Of a stretch of DNA of 64,000 nucleotides, positions 13,301 through 24,163 are shown one piece after another. Within the stretch, counting starts at the first letter, position 1. Every line of letters begins with the position of its first letter. The position numbers were made by a program, and so were the translations under genes. This DNA is from Polyodon spathula (Eukaryota > Chordata > Actinopteri > Acipenseriformes > Polyodontidae). Below the pieces are notes generated by a model that had not been told where the DNA came from, did no database searches, and saw nothing but the letters and a program-made list of their open reading frames with translations. The stretch is taken from assembly GCF_017654505.1 (NCBI RefSeq), contig NC_054541.1, forward strand, positions 47,128,986 through 47,192,985, in the 5' to 3' direction.

Positions 13301-15584
13301 CAACACATACCAGACGGTATTGGTCGAATTGTCCTGCTGCTCCTCCCACATCTCTCTGACCAGATCGAGCACACCCCGGGGTGTCCGCCCATACAACAGC
13401 TCAAATGGTGAAAATCCCATGGACGCCTGGGGTACCTCTCTGATCGCAAAGAGAAGGGGAGGAATCAGCTGGTCCCAGTAACACACATCACTACGAATAA
13501 ACCTGCGCAACATGCTCTTAAGGGTCTTATTAAAGACCCTTAAGAGCAAAAGCGCTAGCCCACTGGGTTTGGGGCCATCCGGCCGAGATCGCCATGGCCA
13601 CGAACACCTCCAAGTTGGTGTCAGGTCAATCCTCGGCCATCGATTTGGTGGGTCTCTGTAGGGAGTGGTCTGGAGCTGCGGGTCTAGCCGCCCCCTGCAC
13701 TGCCGCGGTGAGCGTCTGTCGCAGGAGGTCCATCATCGCGGCAAACTGGGTAGCATCCATTGCCAGTCTGCTCCTTCTGTAGATGCACTGGTTGGGGCAA
13801 TGCCAGTGAATCCCACTTCTGACACTACGTGTGTAAGGGTGGTTGGTAATTCACTGACGGGAGACAGAAAGGTGGATTTGGCAACACCGCACAGGTGCCC
13901 AGTTTTATTTTGGGGGGCTCTTTTTCTTTTCGCCCGCTCTTTTTCTTTTCATCCACGGGAATACCAAGCGATGGTACACAATACCGGCGCCCTTGCAGGT
14001 GCTTCGAAACAATAATTCAAAACAGAAGGCACAAAGAAACAGGGAAAATAAAACAGTAACAAAACTACAAAGAAAAAGATGCTGCACTTGAACAGCTATA
14101 TCCCAGTCGCCGCCACCCGTGCGACCTGGATCACCGTCCTACACTTCCAGCTAACTAGCCTGCTCTGTTACAATACTCCGGGGTCTGCCCGAGGGTTCCC
14201 CACTCTCACTGTCTCGCTGTGAAACTCCTTTTCTTTTTCTCCCGGCTGATTCTCGGTCCTGGACCACAGCTTCCGCACTCTCAGCGCGTCTAAGTGGGCA
14301 GACCTGAGAAAACAGCAGAGCATTATTTTATAGGGCTAGCAATCTGCCAAGACTCGCCTCTCAGCCATTCAGAGAGGGGGAAAGTCCACACACCCACTTT
14401 CCCACCTCTCCGTGTCACTGCCATGACTCACAGGCGGTTGTTGGACGACTGCCGCCCTCTTCCTGCAGCCCTGTGAACACACCAGCAGAGTCAGCACAGA
14501 TCTCCCCCTGCTAGAAGTACACAGTGCTTTTCAGTAGGGATATTATGTTCCATTTAATTTCCTAAAGTTTAACATATCTTAGTGTGTTGTTACTTGTTTA
14601 TGATGCACTACAACGTAATGCGTGTACAAAATGCATGTATATGGAATTAAAATAGTGAATAACTAACAATAATGGTGAAACGTTTATGAAAAAAATCTAT
14701 TAATCCTGCTGCACTAGTTTTACTGCACTGTACTTTTTTATATTGCATATAATTCTGTATCTAAGCCACCTCTGGGGTAGGAATTGGTCTTTTAACAGAT
14801 AGGTGAACCCTCTCCCCAGTCCACTTTGCTGTGAAGGTGAACAGTAGGGAGTACAGCTCAAGGGAACTCCCACTATCACACTAAAGCCTAGTATGGAAAT
14901 TGAGTTCATTCAAACAGTAACATGTAGTCTACTGCAGATAAGTGCACACACTTACAAACATCTGTACCTACTGTATGCCTACTGTATGCCTTCAGACATC
15001 TATACAAATTACTCTGCAAAATTGTCTGTTAAATGTATCATCTCACATCTTGAAAATGTAAACAGGGTCATTTCAAGCCTTCAACTAATTAATCAAGTTG
15101 TACCAGAATTCATTTCCCCAATCACACACACCAGTCACATTATGTGTTGCAAAATCTCCAGTGTGAAACTCATTTTACTGTAGTCTGATCTGAATGCATT
15201 GCGTTCTTCATTTCAAAAGCACTGCAGGTTGCACATGCTAATGGTTTCTACATGGCAATCACTCTACATCAGCAGTGTGAATACAGCATTGTGTATTTCA
15301 ATGTATTCATTCCTGTAATTAGGGGCTTAATGGAAATCAAACAAAAATCACCATAGAGGTGATTTTTTTGTTGTTTTGTTTACGCTTTTGTGCTTTTTTC
15401 TTTTTTATATATACTATGTCAGAAATATCTTTTGGTTTGTGAAATAAAAAGATACAATGTTTAGCAATATGCAAAAACCTTTTCAAATAATTGAGAGCCT
15501 TCTAACTTTCAAATCAATTGTAAATTCTGTTTCCTAAGATTGTTATGTTTACACTGGTTCCTTGATGTGCCGCTTATTTCTTTT

Positions 15585-15620
<36 letters not shown>

Positions 15621-18600
15621 TATTTATTGTATGTTTGCGTGTTTCTATTTTTAGCCTAACTTCAGTTACATTTTAACAAGATAAAACAAGTGTGGAACTT
15701 CTCAGAAAAGTAAACCCCTCGCTCCTTCCTGCATCTATGTTGTTTTGCGCTTTTTTTTAAATATAATTATTAATAATATTTTAATTATAAAATACTATTT
15801 TAATAATTTTTTTTTAAAATAATTTACCTTTGCTTTTGCACTTGTTTTAAAACTGGGCCCTCTAAGATATAAGCTGAATTAAACCAAATTAACTTTCCAC
15901 GATAGTGTATTTTGCAACTTCTTAAACTGCTAATTAGTAATGTTGTATATTTCAACCCAAAGGGAACTGTTTTCCAATATAAGGTGAAGACTGCAGTCAA
16001 CATCTGTTTGATAAACTCAAATCTATTAAATTATTAAAACATTTTCATCTAAAAGAACTCTGGCTGGTCTGCCATTTTGTCTTTTCTGGGCTGGTGTCAG
16101 AGGGCACTTGACTGCAGACCTTTTTTTTAATTTTTTGGAAACAGCACAATTTTCAGTCATGTGACCATGCATTAGCCAACTGGGAAGTAATATAATAGGA
16201 GATGTCATTTCAAAATGGGATACAGCTCACAATTGAAAAGATGATTAAAATTCTAAAAACGTTTCCTAAATGGCTTACTGTTTAGGAAATGTTAAGTAAG
16301 TGTTTATATAATTAACATCATCAGCGCTACACAAGAGCAAATATTATTGAATATGAATAATTAATATAGCAGACATTATGACAAGCCAAACTAACCTCAA
16401 ACCAATTAAAGGTTTGTGCCGCATTGCGGCAACCAATCAGAATACAGGTGTACGCGTTATATCTACAGTACAGCCAATCATATTAATGCTTTGCGGCACA
16501 AGGTCTCTTCAATAAAGTCAAGCAAGAAACTTCCAAATTCAGCGCAACATAATAATAATAATAATGTGCTGTTACAGGAGAGGTTATTTTATTAACTTTA
16601 TTGCCTCTAGCAACATCACCCTATTATGCTTCTCTGGCCCTCCAGCTTCATATTTTAAAATCTACTGTGTGACAAACTGCTGTAGTTTGTGGTCAGATAG
16701 TTTTGTGGGGTTCTTACAGTACATACTGTAAAGAGTGTATTCTGCTAGAGCCAGAGGCAATTTCTACGGCCTGACACCACTGTACAGTCTCTTAAGTCTG
16801 AGGAACTGTGCAATCAATATCTATTAAAAGTAACAGAAAAGGCACTTACTGTGATACCGCTATCTGTAACAGTTTCCTTGAATGTGAAATTGCACACTGC
16901 CCAGGCAAGATAGTAAGTGGACATTCGAGGAGTCCTAAAAAAATAGTCAGTGACCCATCCATCATCTTCAGAAATCGAGGCCTCGATCGGCATGTTGGAC
17001 AGAGACAAATACGTGCTTTCATGTCTAATGCTGATTTTAAATGATGCTTTATAGATAGGTTCGTCAAGACAGGGAAAGGCCTTTCTTGCATGGGTGGGAG
17101 AAAACTGGGTTACTGCAAGATACCTGAAACAAAGACAAGGAGTAAATAATTAGCTAAAGCAACAATAAAGAGACAATTCCTCAAAGAAAGTAAATGTCAA
17201 CCACATAATTATAGTACACCTTGACATTATAAAAAAACTTACAGATCTGATGCAGATAACCCTGCACTTGCATTCCTGTCTCGCAAGCATCCACAAGTGC
17301 TGCAGAATCCCCGTTATCAATTTCCCATGCATCTCACTTCACAATACTATCACAGGCTGACCCACGGCTAGACTGATCCCTGTTAAGGTGTTTGATTTGC
17401 ATAAACTTGGCACACAAAGGGCTTTGATTACCTAAACAGCAGCTGCATTTTGACATGCCTCTGTTTTAAATCAATTTAATAGACCCCCTATAAACGACTT
17501 CAAGAAGTATTTCAGTCTAGTGCTTCCAAGGAGTGCAAAAAGAGAGACTGCTATATTGATATGCAGGGCCATCCCTGACGATTTTCTGAAATCAATCCTT
17601 CTTCCCTGCATGAGGAAACGGATCTAGGACCCCTAACAGATGGAATACAGCTGTTAGCTTCTATATGATTTCCCAAGCATTTCAACTTCAGTATTAAACA
17701 CATCAACATTTTTTAATGTTAGCGGATTGGGAATGCTTGTTACCAATCAATCAGAAAGCCATTGTAAGAAGCTCATCATCACATTCTTTGTGTTTCTGCA
17801 AAAAGTATTTGTGTAAAAGACTGTGAGCTAGATTCTCAAAGCCATTTACTCCTAATTGTGAGCAGCACAATTCAGCAGAATGCAAAAAAAACACCAATTA
17901 AACGTGTAAAATGAATAAGAAACTTAATACAGTACGTTGTTTCATACAAGCCCCTGAATTAAAAGTCTGGATTGTTTAATTCTGGTTTGGTAACTTTATT
18001 GGGTGCATTTCTCCTTTCTGAAAGTGTTAATGATGAATTGGAGTTTAACAGCATTGAGAACGTAGCCTGTATATGTGTACAATATTTAATTGCATATGGA
18101 AAACACCATGAAGAAATATGAAATTAGTGTAGCTTACACTGTACACTTAATACTGTACTATGTAAACACTAAGGCTAGCTCCTATATTTGGCCTGCATAT
18201 TCTCAGCAACGGTTAAACGAAGATAAATTGAATGTTTAAAACTTGGCAAACATTGAAGCATTTAAACTCTAACACCCCTGAGATGGCCCATGGAGTGCTG
18301 TTATTGTGATTCCCTTACTTATTCAAAGAACATCTTTCTTTGCATCTAAGAAAGACAAAAATATAATTTCTTAACTATTTTGAAAATGTTCCAAAAGTGA
18401 GATGGCTGTGTGGGAGTCATTGGTGGAGCTGGCATAGATTGAAATAAGCACATTGTTCACTGATCAACAGATGGCTGCTGCTAACATTTAGAGAACTGCC
18501 ACCTAAAGAATCCACTGCACATCCTGTGGCCCATCAAATGATGTGCTGCTGATTGCATTAAGCACTAAGATACTTGTATTACATTTACATCCCACAATAA

Positions 18601-21600
18601 TAGCTACAATAACTACCAATGGCACCATGATGTTTATGAAAACAACTAACGGTGGGAATAGAGCGTGACAGCTTTACTGCTTTATCTCAATGCAGGGGTG
18701 TTATGCAACATTTGTATCACTAGTGACAGAGTGATTTGTTTATTAATAAAGACAGAATTAACTTCATATACTGTTGCCTTTGGTTTTTTTCATGAATGTT
18801 TTTTCTGCCAGTCAGGCTAGAATGTACGTTTCAGTGTCAAGGAAAAAAAAGTCAGCCTTAATTCCGCAACATAATCTGTTTATTATCCTCCACAACTAGG
18901 ACTCCAGCTGGCTTGCATTCAGGAGGCTGGCAAACTAGTATATTACTGCTGTTACTTTATTCAAGGCAGGGTTATCATTAGAAACAATAAAGAGGTGCAT
19001 TCATGGAAAGTATCAGTAAAGTGCATATTTTGGTATATTAAAAAAAAGAAAGTGAACTTGGAGGAAGTCTGCAGGTAATAAAGGGACTAGCAAAAAGAAA
19101 ATGTCATTAAATTGCCCTTCTGAACTAATCCTCGGAGTTCGGTACCTGCCCTAAGCACTTCAACTTCATGTGTACTGCAACTTTATTTGGATGCTAATGC
19201 AAAACAGAAACATAACCAAAGGCTAGCATTTGCACAGCACTATATACAGTGCAAATAAAAACTCTACACCCCCTTTCAGAATGTTCACCTTTTGTTGCCT
19301 TATAGCCTGGAATTAAAATGCATTAATTTATTTTTTTATCTACACATCCTACCCCACAACTTCCAAGCAAAAAAAATATTCTAGAAATTTGTAGAAAATT
19401 AATTAAAAATAAAAACTGAAATAGCCTAGTTGGATAAGTGTTCACCCCCCTTGTAATAGCAATCCTAAATTAGCTCAGATGTAACCAAATGCCTTCAAAA
19501 TCACACATCAAGTTAAGTGGCCTCCACTTGTGTTAAATTGTAGTGATTCACATGATTTCAGGATAAATTCAGCAGTTCCTGTAGGTTCCCTCTGCTGGGT
19601 AGTGCATTTCAAAGCAAAGACTCAACAATGAGCACCAAGGCACTTTCAAAAGAACTCCGGGACAAAGTTGTTGAAAGGTACAGATCAGGGGATGGGTATA
19701 AAAAATATCAAAGGCCTTGAATATCCCTTGGAGCACGGTCAAGACAATTATTAAGAAATGGAAGGTGTATGGCACCACCAAGACCCTGCCTAGATCAGGC
19801 CAACCAAACTGGATGACCGAGCAAGAAGGAGACTCATCAGAGAGGCTACCGAGAGGCTACCAAGAGGCCAGTGATAACTTTGCAAGAGCTACAGGCTTTT
19901 TATGGCCAAGACTGGTCAAAGTGTGCATGTGACAACAATATTCCAAGCACTCCGCAAATCTGGCCTGTATGGTAGGGTGGCAAGAAGGAAGCCATTACTC
20001 AAGAAAGCACACCTTGAATCCTGTTTGAAGTGTGGCAAAAAGTTTTGTGGTTGACAAAACTAAAATAGAACTTTTTGGCCTAAATGCAAAGCATCATGTT
20101 TGGCGCAAACTCAACACAGCACATCACCCAAAGAGCACAATCCCTACTGTGAAGCATGGTGGTGGCAGCATCATCTTATGGGCATGTTTCTCATCGGCAG
20201 GGACTGGGGCACTTGTCAGGATAGAAGGGAAAATGAATGGAGCAAAGTACAGAGAAGTCCTTGAGGAAAGCCTGCTGCCCTCTGCAAGAAAGCTGAAGCT
20301 GGGACGGAAGTTCTCCTTTCAGCATGACAACGACCCAAAGCACACAGTCAAAGCTACACTGGAGTGGCTAAGGAGCAAAAAGGGAAATGTCCTTGAATGG
20401 CCCAGTCAGAGCCCCAACCTAAATCCAATCGAAAATGTGTGGTATGACTTGAAGATTGCTGTATATCAACACTCCCCAAGGAACTTGACAGAGCATCAAA
20501 TATTGTCAAATCTAGGTGTGCAGAGTTGATAGAGACCTATCCCAACAGACTCACAGCTGTAATTGCTGCCAAAGGTGCTTCCACCAAGTATTAACTGGGG
20601 GGGGGGAGACTTATCCAATTATGATCTTTCAGTTTTGTATTTTTAATATATATATTTTTTCCCTTAACAGTGTGGAGTATGGTGTGTAGATAAGTGGAAA
20701 AAAAAATCCTCATTTAAATGCATGAAACTCTGAGGCACTGACAATGTATCACTGTTGCCGTCTATACCCTATAGTGAGTGAACATGTTTTTCAAAATGAC
20801 TTGTGTGGAATGCAGTCCTGTACTGGGGCAAATTTCATTAGCAATACATACAGTAAATAAACTAGGAAATGGAAGTGTCAGTGATATCTAATCGAAAGTG
20901 TTGATGTGATCAGTTTGACTTGCTGTTCCGTGTTTCTATTGGAAGTGTGGAGGGGTGATGTGGTAGAAGGATATTCCACATGTCTGTATTATTTCTTAAT
21001 GTAGTCTATGTGTTATCTTGGTAAGCTGATTCGCTAATGTGTGTTTTACATTCACGTCTTTGAGCAAACTTGTAGCTGATGAGCTCAGACAGTTTATACC
21101 AGTCTGCTAAGTTTTGACATTAGGTCAGAAGTGTTTATGCTGAAGGGGCGGTAAAGGAATGGGGAGGTTGCCGCGTCGATATTCCAATATTCCGCATATG
21201 TCTTTTATAACGTTAAGGAGTACTATAATTGTGTGGGTTAACATTAATAAAATAATTCAATTCGCACCAAATTGGTTGTTTATAATCAATAAGCTGTTTT
21301 AGGGCTCGCCCTTATACAGCTATGACCAAAGGTTTTGCGTCACCCGATACCTAATTTTGCTTCATAAAGTCGATTGAAACCTGCTGAATAATCTTACGTT
21401 AACATATCGAATTACATACAGCTTTGTAGTTTGCCGTATATGTAACGAAAAACTGTGTAATTTCGAAATCTAACATGAAATACTGTACTACTATTATGGC
21501 TTCTAGTAGACTTGCGATATCATTCAGTAATGTCTTTGATAACATGATGTTAAATAATATCTAAATTATGTTTATATCGGTTTTTTGTTTGTTTGTTTGT

Positions 21601-22755
21601 TTGTTTGTTTTAATTACTGGGATGTCTCAAGCCTAAAATTCTAGGTGATGCAAAACGTGTGTCCATAGCTGTACATACTACATATTCGCGTAACCCACAG
21701 CAATGAGCCGTTAAAGACAGTGCAGAGGGGTGCCTGCACGCTTAATTGAGTCATGCTTGCCACTGAAGTTTAAATGGCTCGGTTTGGTTCAGTATCCCTT
21801 CTGTGATAATGCAGGCCGTTCCTATCATCTGTCAAAAAATAAACATAAACGATCATTCAAATCGAGAGCTAGCTAACCTGTCAACAGTTCCGAATAATAA
21901 TGTCTAAATACATTTTTATCAGCACATTTAACAAGCGCTTAAAACAGCAAGAGTGCATCTAAAGATCAATCTCACATATTCGAAATGTATTCAGAACCAG
22001 CAACAACACATATCATTTGAGTTTTTTCCATACCTTTTTTCTCCGTAGAATACATAGGAACTGCGGAAAAAACCAAGAAGTTCATCCTCTATGTGCGCGT
22101 GAAAAGTTATGTTCACTTTGTAATTTTTCTGGGACTCTAGTTCTTTGTGCATAGCGATAACAAAAACTTGATTCGCTGGATATCTGAAGTGCCGGTGAAT
22201 CTTGAGCGCTTTCGTCTTCTTGCTCTCTGAGTGCACCACTGCTTTCTGCACCAGCAGCCTGTCCGCATGCAGAACGATGTACTTTGTGGAGTTGAGGCAC
22301 TGCAGTTCAATGCTGACTTCTCCAGAGAAAGTAAAGTTGTCCATAAACACAGTAATGTGCAGGTCATACTGGAGAGGTCTCAGTGAAGCGGGTAACCTCA
22401 ACTGCCGCCAGGGATGCAAGGAGTCTTCGCTCCTGTGGCTGAACCGAGCATCCCGTGACTGGTTGAACTTTGTGAGGTTCGCATGAGATGCGCTGGCGGT
22501 GCTGTCGCCGCTGCACTCCTCGAATCTGACACTGAGCAGCACAGCGATGACGGTCACGATGATGAGGGTCAGAATGGAGATGGCGAAAGCCAGGACAAGT
22601 CGTTTGTGCACGGTGATGTTCCGCTCCGTGGTCCGGGGTCTTACCACTACGGTGTCCGCCCACTGATCTGAAAGGCCTCTGCCGTTCCTCATCGTGTCTT
22701 CCATTACCATTGGCGTGAAAGATAAGCTTTCTTCACGTCTGTCGTCCAAAGCCAT
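10203..22755 (-). CDS. TRHDE: TRHDE, thyrotropin-releasing-hormone-degrading ectoenzyme, 5' part (coding exons 1-3)
   Basis: TRHDE is a type II membrane zinc aminopeptidase of the M1 family that cleaves and inactivates extracellular TRH. The window holds coding exons 1 (22034-22755), 2 (16850-17123) and 3 (10203-10329), together 1123 nt or about 374 residues, with phases that join cleanly (2, 0, 1). Visible parts are a short cytoplasmic N-terminus containing RPRTTER, one hydrophobic anchor ([20 protein letters not shown]), a serine- and asparagine-rich stalk, and the N-terminal M1 beta domain with [16 protein letters not shown] and the [12 protein letters not shown] segment. The catalytic GAMEN-like and HExxH exons are not in the window and should lie to the left. 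TPH2 lies upstream in the same orientation, as in human. Identification rests on long stretches nearly identical to the human protein as I know it. Confidence 0.95.
10330..10811. other. TRHDE intron 2, part left of the LTR element
   Basis: AT-rich intron sequence with nothing recognised, ending at the left target duplication of the LTR retrotransposon. Confidence 0.6.
10817..11536 (-). repeat. 3' LTR of the Gmr1-like element (720 bp)
   Basis: On the minus strand it starts TGTAGCAGTGGGAG and ends CCCTTCCACA. It contains a segment near 10930-10970 that the other LTR lacks. A few percent of base differences from the partner LTR suggest a moderately old insertion. Confidence 0.9.
11580..11999 (-). 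pseudogene. RNase H remnant
   Basis: The frame includes [18 protein letters not shown] (first catalytic Asp), [16 protein letters not shown] and [10 protein letters not shown]. It is followed by the polypurine tract (TGAGGGGGAGGATA on minus, next to 11537) and the 3' LTR. Confidence 0.85.
12033..12991 (-). pseudogene. reverse transcriptase remnant
   Basis: Two frames, 12785-12991 and 12033-12764. They contain [17 protein letters not shown] upstream of RT, then [45 protein letters not shown] and [11 protein letters not shown] with the YIDD catalytic motif. A break separates the frames, so no continuous enzyme is encoded. Confidence 0.85.
13031..13549 (-). pseudogene. integrase C-terminal remnant
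   Basis: The frame contains [28 protein letters not shown] and [14 protein letters not shown], the end of the integrase core and its C-terminal domain. The HHCC finger and DDE core are absent. It precedes reverse transcriptase, as in Gmr1 elements. Confidence 0.8.
13626..13760 (-). pseudogene. gag N-terminal remnant
   Basis: A 44-codon frame starting [15 protein letters not shown] just after the primer site, typical of the gag start of fish gypsy elements. It is cut short by a stop close to the internal deletion. Confidence 0.6.
13808..13827 (-). other. primer binding site, tRNA-Leu-like
   Basis: On the minus strand, two bases after the 5' LTR, TAGTGTCAGAAGTGGGATTC matches the complement of the tRNA-Leu 3' end at about 18 of 20 positions, from memory of the tRNA sequence. 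Confidence 0.7.
13830..14515 (-). repeat. 5' LTR of the Gmr1-like element (686 bp)
   Basis: Direct repeat of 10817-11536, shorter by about 34 bp because of a deletion/rearrangement near 13925-13955, where a CTTTTTCTTTTC block is repeated. It ends with AGTAC target duplication on the right. Confidence 0.9.
14521..16849. other. TRHDE intron 2, part right of the LTR element
   Basis: AT-rich, no gene seen. It includes a TTTC microsatellite (15578-15620) and a short inverted-repeat block (16413-16500). Confidence 0.6.
15578..15620. repeat. (TTTC)n microsatellite
   Basis: About ten CTTT units. Confidence 0.9.
16850..17123 (-). CDS. TRHDE: TRHDE coding exon 2
   Basis: This 274-nt exon has acceptor TTTCAG|GTATCTT at 17124/17123 and donor ATCACA|GTAAGTG at 16850/16849. 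The first base completes the Arg codon split by exon 1 and the exon ends in phase 0. It encodes [19 protein letters not shown], then the [20 protein letters not shown] and [15 protein letters not shown] segments of the M1 N-terminal domain. The match to mammalian TRHDE is near-continuous. Confidence 0.95.
17124..22033. other. TRHDE intron 1
   Basis: Apart from the Tc1-like element at 19247-20730 and a GTTT repeat near 21590, nothing was recognised. Confidence 0.6.
19247..20730 (+). mobile_element. Tc1-like transposon, damaged, right end lost
   Basis: The left terminal repeat begins CAGTGCAAATAAAAACTC after TA (19245-19246). A subterminal inverted match (TTATCTACACATCCTACCCC against the 20666-20695 region) supports the right side, but the outer right repeat is missing. 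Transposase remains run on + from ATG 19629 ([18 protein letters not shown]) through [16 protein letters not shown] to 20032-20529. The last part has [27 protein letters not shown] and [14 protein letters not shown]. At least two frameshifts split it, and the usual region before the first catalytic Asp is damaged. Confidence 0.87.
22034..22755 (-). CDS. TRHDE: TRHDE coding exon 1
   Basis: Encodes the cytoplasmic tail, the signal anchor and the start of the ectodomain, ending at [13 protein letters not shown] plus two bases of an Arg codon. The donor is AAAAAAG|GTATGG at 22034/22033. The start is uncertain. The frame is open to an ATG at 22851. I chose the ATG at 22755 because it has A at -3 and G at +4. 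The ATGs at 22710 and 22704 give an N-terminus closer in length to mammalian TRHDE. The stretch before 22755 would add a second hydrophobic segment (FTFFVVYLPVAF), unlike the known family N-terminus, so it is probably 5' UTR. Several N-glycosylation sequons (NLT, NQS, NFT, NST) follow the anchor. Confidence 0.92.
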
Positions 22756-23326
22756 ACTACCCTCAGTAGCTATTAGCTTGAAGGCAACAGGCAAATAAAC
22801 AACAAAAAAAGTGAATAGGTTACCGGAGTAACTCAGCTCCGGTAGCGACACATTTGAGAGTCGGCATAAAAGTCTACCCCGGCATTCTGTACATTCAATA
22901 GTAAAATGTTTATTTCACAACATGAACATGATACGAATCGTCTTTATAGTTCCAAAATAGCAGGATGGTCTACTTTTATCTTATCACGCTCTGAAGCACA
23001 GTCCACAACAAGCGCTTTCGGTTTATCCAAGATTACATTTCCTCATCATTTGTGTCTGTTTTTATTCTTTTTTGTTTGCTTGTTTTAAGATCCCAGTCTC
23101 ACAACAGGAACGATGTTGCAAAGAAAGCGAGCCATAGACTCTGCACACATAGTAAGAAAACCTCTCTCCCTATCAGTCCCTCACTCATTCAAGGCAGAGC
23201 TGTGCTACACAGACCACGACCTGCAGATTGCAGCCCACTCCAAAAAGACTCACAGCGGCTCTCAGGCAGTGCTCAAGCCCTCTTGTTCGGGGGAGGAAGG
23301 GGGTGCGGCCCCCACGCCGTCCTCCC

Positions 23327-23329
<3 letters not shown>

Positions 23330-23400
<71 letters not shown>
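23330..23400. repeat. (CT)n microsatellite
   Basis: About 35 CT units, roughly 0.6 kb upstream of the TRHDE start codon. The long open frames across it are artefacts of the repeat. Confidence 0.95.
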
Positions 23401-23404
<4 letters not shown>

Positions 23405-23866
23405 ATGTTGAACAAAAATATATATTCAGCTGACAACGTACACTCCGGCAGCAAAGACTCATCATCTAGTGCGGCACGATGTCAGGGGCCCCTCTAACTT
23501 TTTATTTTTTTAACATCCCTTGACCAGAACGGTTGATATTTCACCCCTCTGAAATAAACCCAGCATCCAAGCACAGCATGCATGCCTTGTTCTCAGGTGA
23601 TATAGTGTAACTATAGCCTGGTGCGTGTGTGCTGGAGGGGGCGCAGCTTGGGACGAGCCTTGACAGGGTTGCGAGATTATTGGTAAAAACGTGAATTCAT
23701 AGGCAGATAGTCATCGGTTGTTTGTAGAGCACAGGATTTAAAAATGAATAAACTGTGTGTTCAGTATAAAATATGCTACACAATTTCTTGTTTAAAACGT
23801 TATACATATAAAAGTCCAAATGAACTGTGCCGTAATACAACATATTATTAATATTACAGGACATGT

Positions 23867-24020
23867 TTATTATTATTATTATTATTATTATTATTTATTA
23901 TTATTAATATAATAATATATTATCATATTTATATAATATCATCATCATCATCATCATAGTATTATTATTATATTATAGTTATTATTATAATATTATATAC
24001 TTATTATAATATTATTATAA
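23867..24020. repeat. complex ATT/ATC/TAATAT repeat
   Basis: Tandem TTA, TCA and TAATAT words in an extremely AT-rich stretch. Confidence 0.85.
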
Positions 24021-24103
24021 TATTATTTTGCAATGTAAACGCCAATCCGTTTTATTCGGTTATTCAAATTACACTTTGTAGCTTTTTGTTTGTTTGTTTG
24101 TTT

Positions 24104-24163
24104 GTTTTTCGAGATTTACGATTATACTGTAAATTTACAGTATAATCGTAAATCTCGAAAAAC
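24104..24163. repeat. 60-bp perfect palindrome
   Basis: Two 30-base arms with no spacer, centred between 24133 and 24134 (TGTAAA|TTTACA). The left arm begins GTTTTTCGAGATTTACG and the right arm is its exact reverse complement. Confidence 0.95.

Larger units (their letters stand above)
10817..14515 (-). mobile_element. Gmr1-like Ty3/gypsy LTR retrotransposon, internally deleted
   Basis: Two direct LTRs (10817-11536 and 13830-14515) begin TG and end CA or its decayed form when read on the minus strand. They are flanked by the 5-bp duplication AGTAC (10812-10816 and 14516-14520). Reading the minus strand, the order is 5' LTR, tRNA-Leu-like primer site, truncated gag start, integrase C-terminal part, reverse transcriptase (YIDD), RNase H, polypurine tract, 3' LTR. 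Integrase before RT is the order described for the Gmr1 group of deuterostome gypsy-like elements. Protease, most of gag and the integrase catalytic core are missing, and pol is split by stops and frameshifts, so the copy is dead. It sits in TRHDE intron 2 in the same orientation as the gene. Confidence 0.9.

Noticed and set aside
11010..14090. Two similar + strand frames near 10.86-11.11 and 13.67-14.09 kb as duplicated genes
   Set aside because: They are the same stretch in the two LTRs of the retrotransposon, not genes.
23052..23497. Overlapping open frames rich in Ser-Leu or Arg-Glu
   Set aside because: They are translations of the (CT)n microsatellite in all frames, with no family match.
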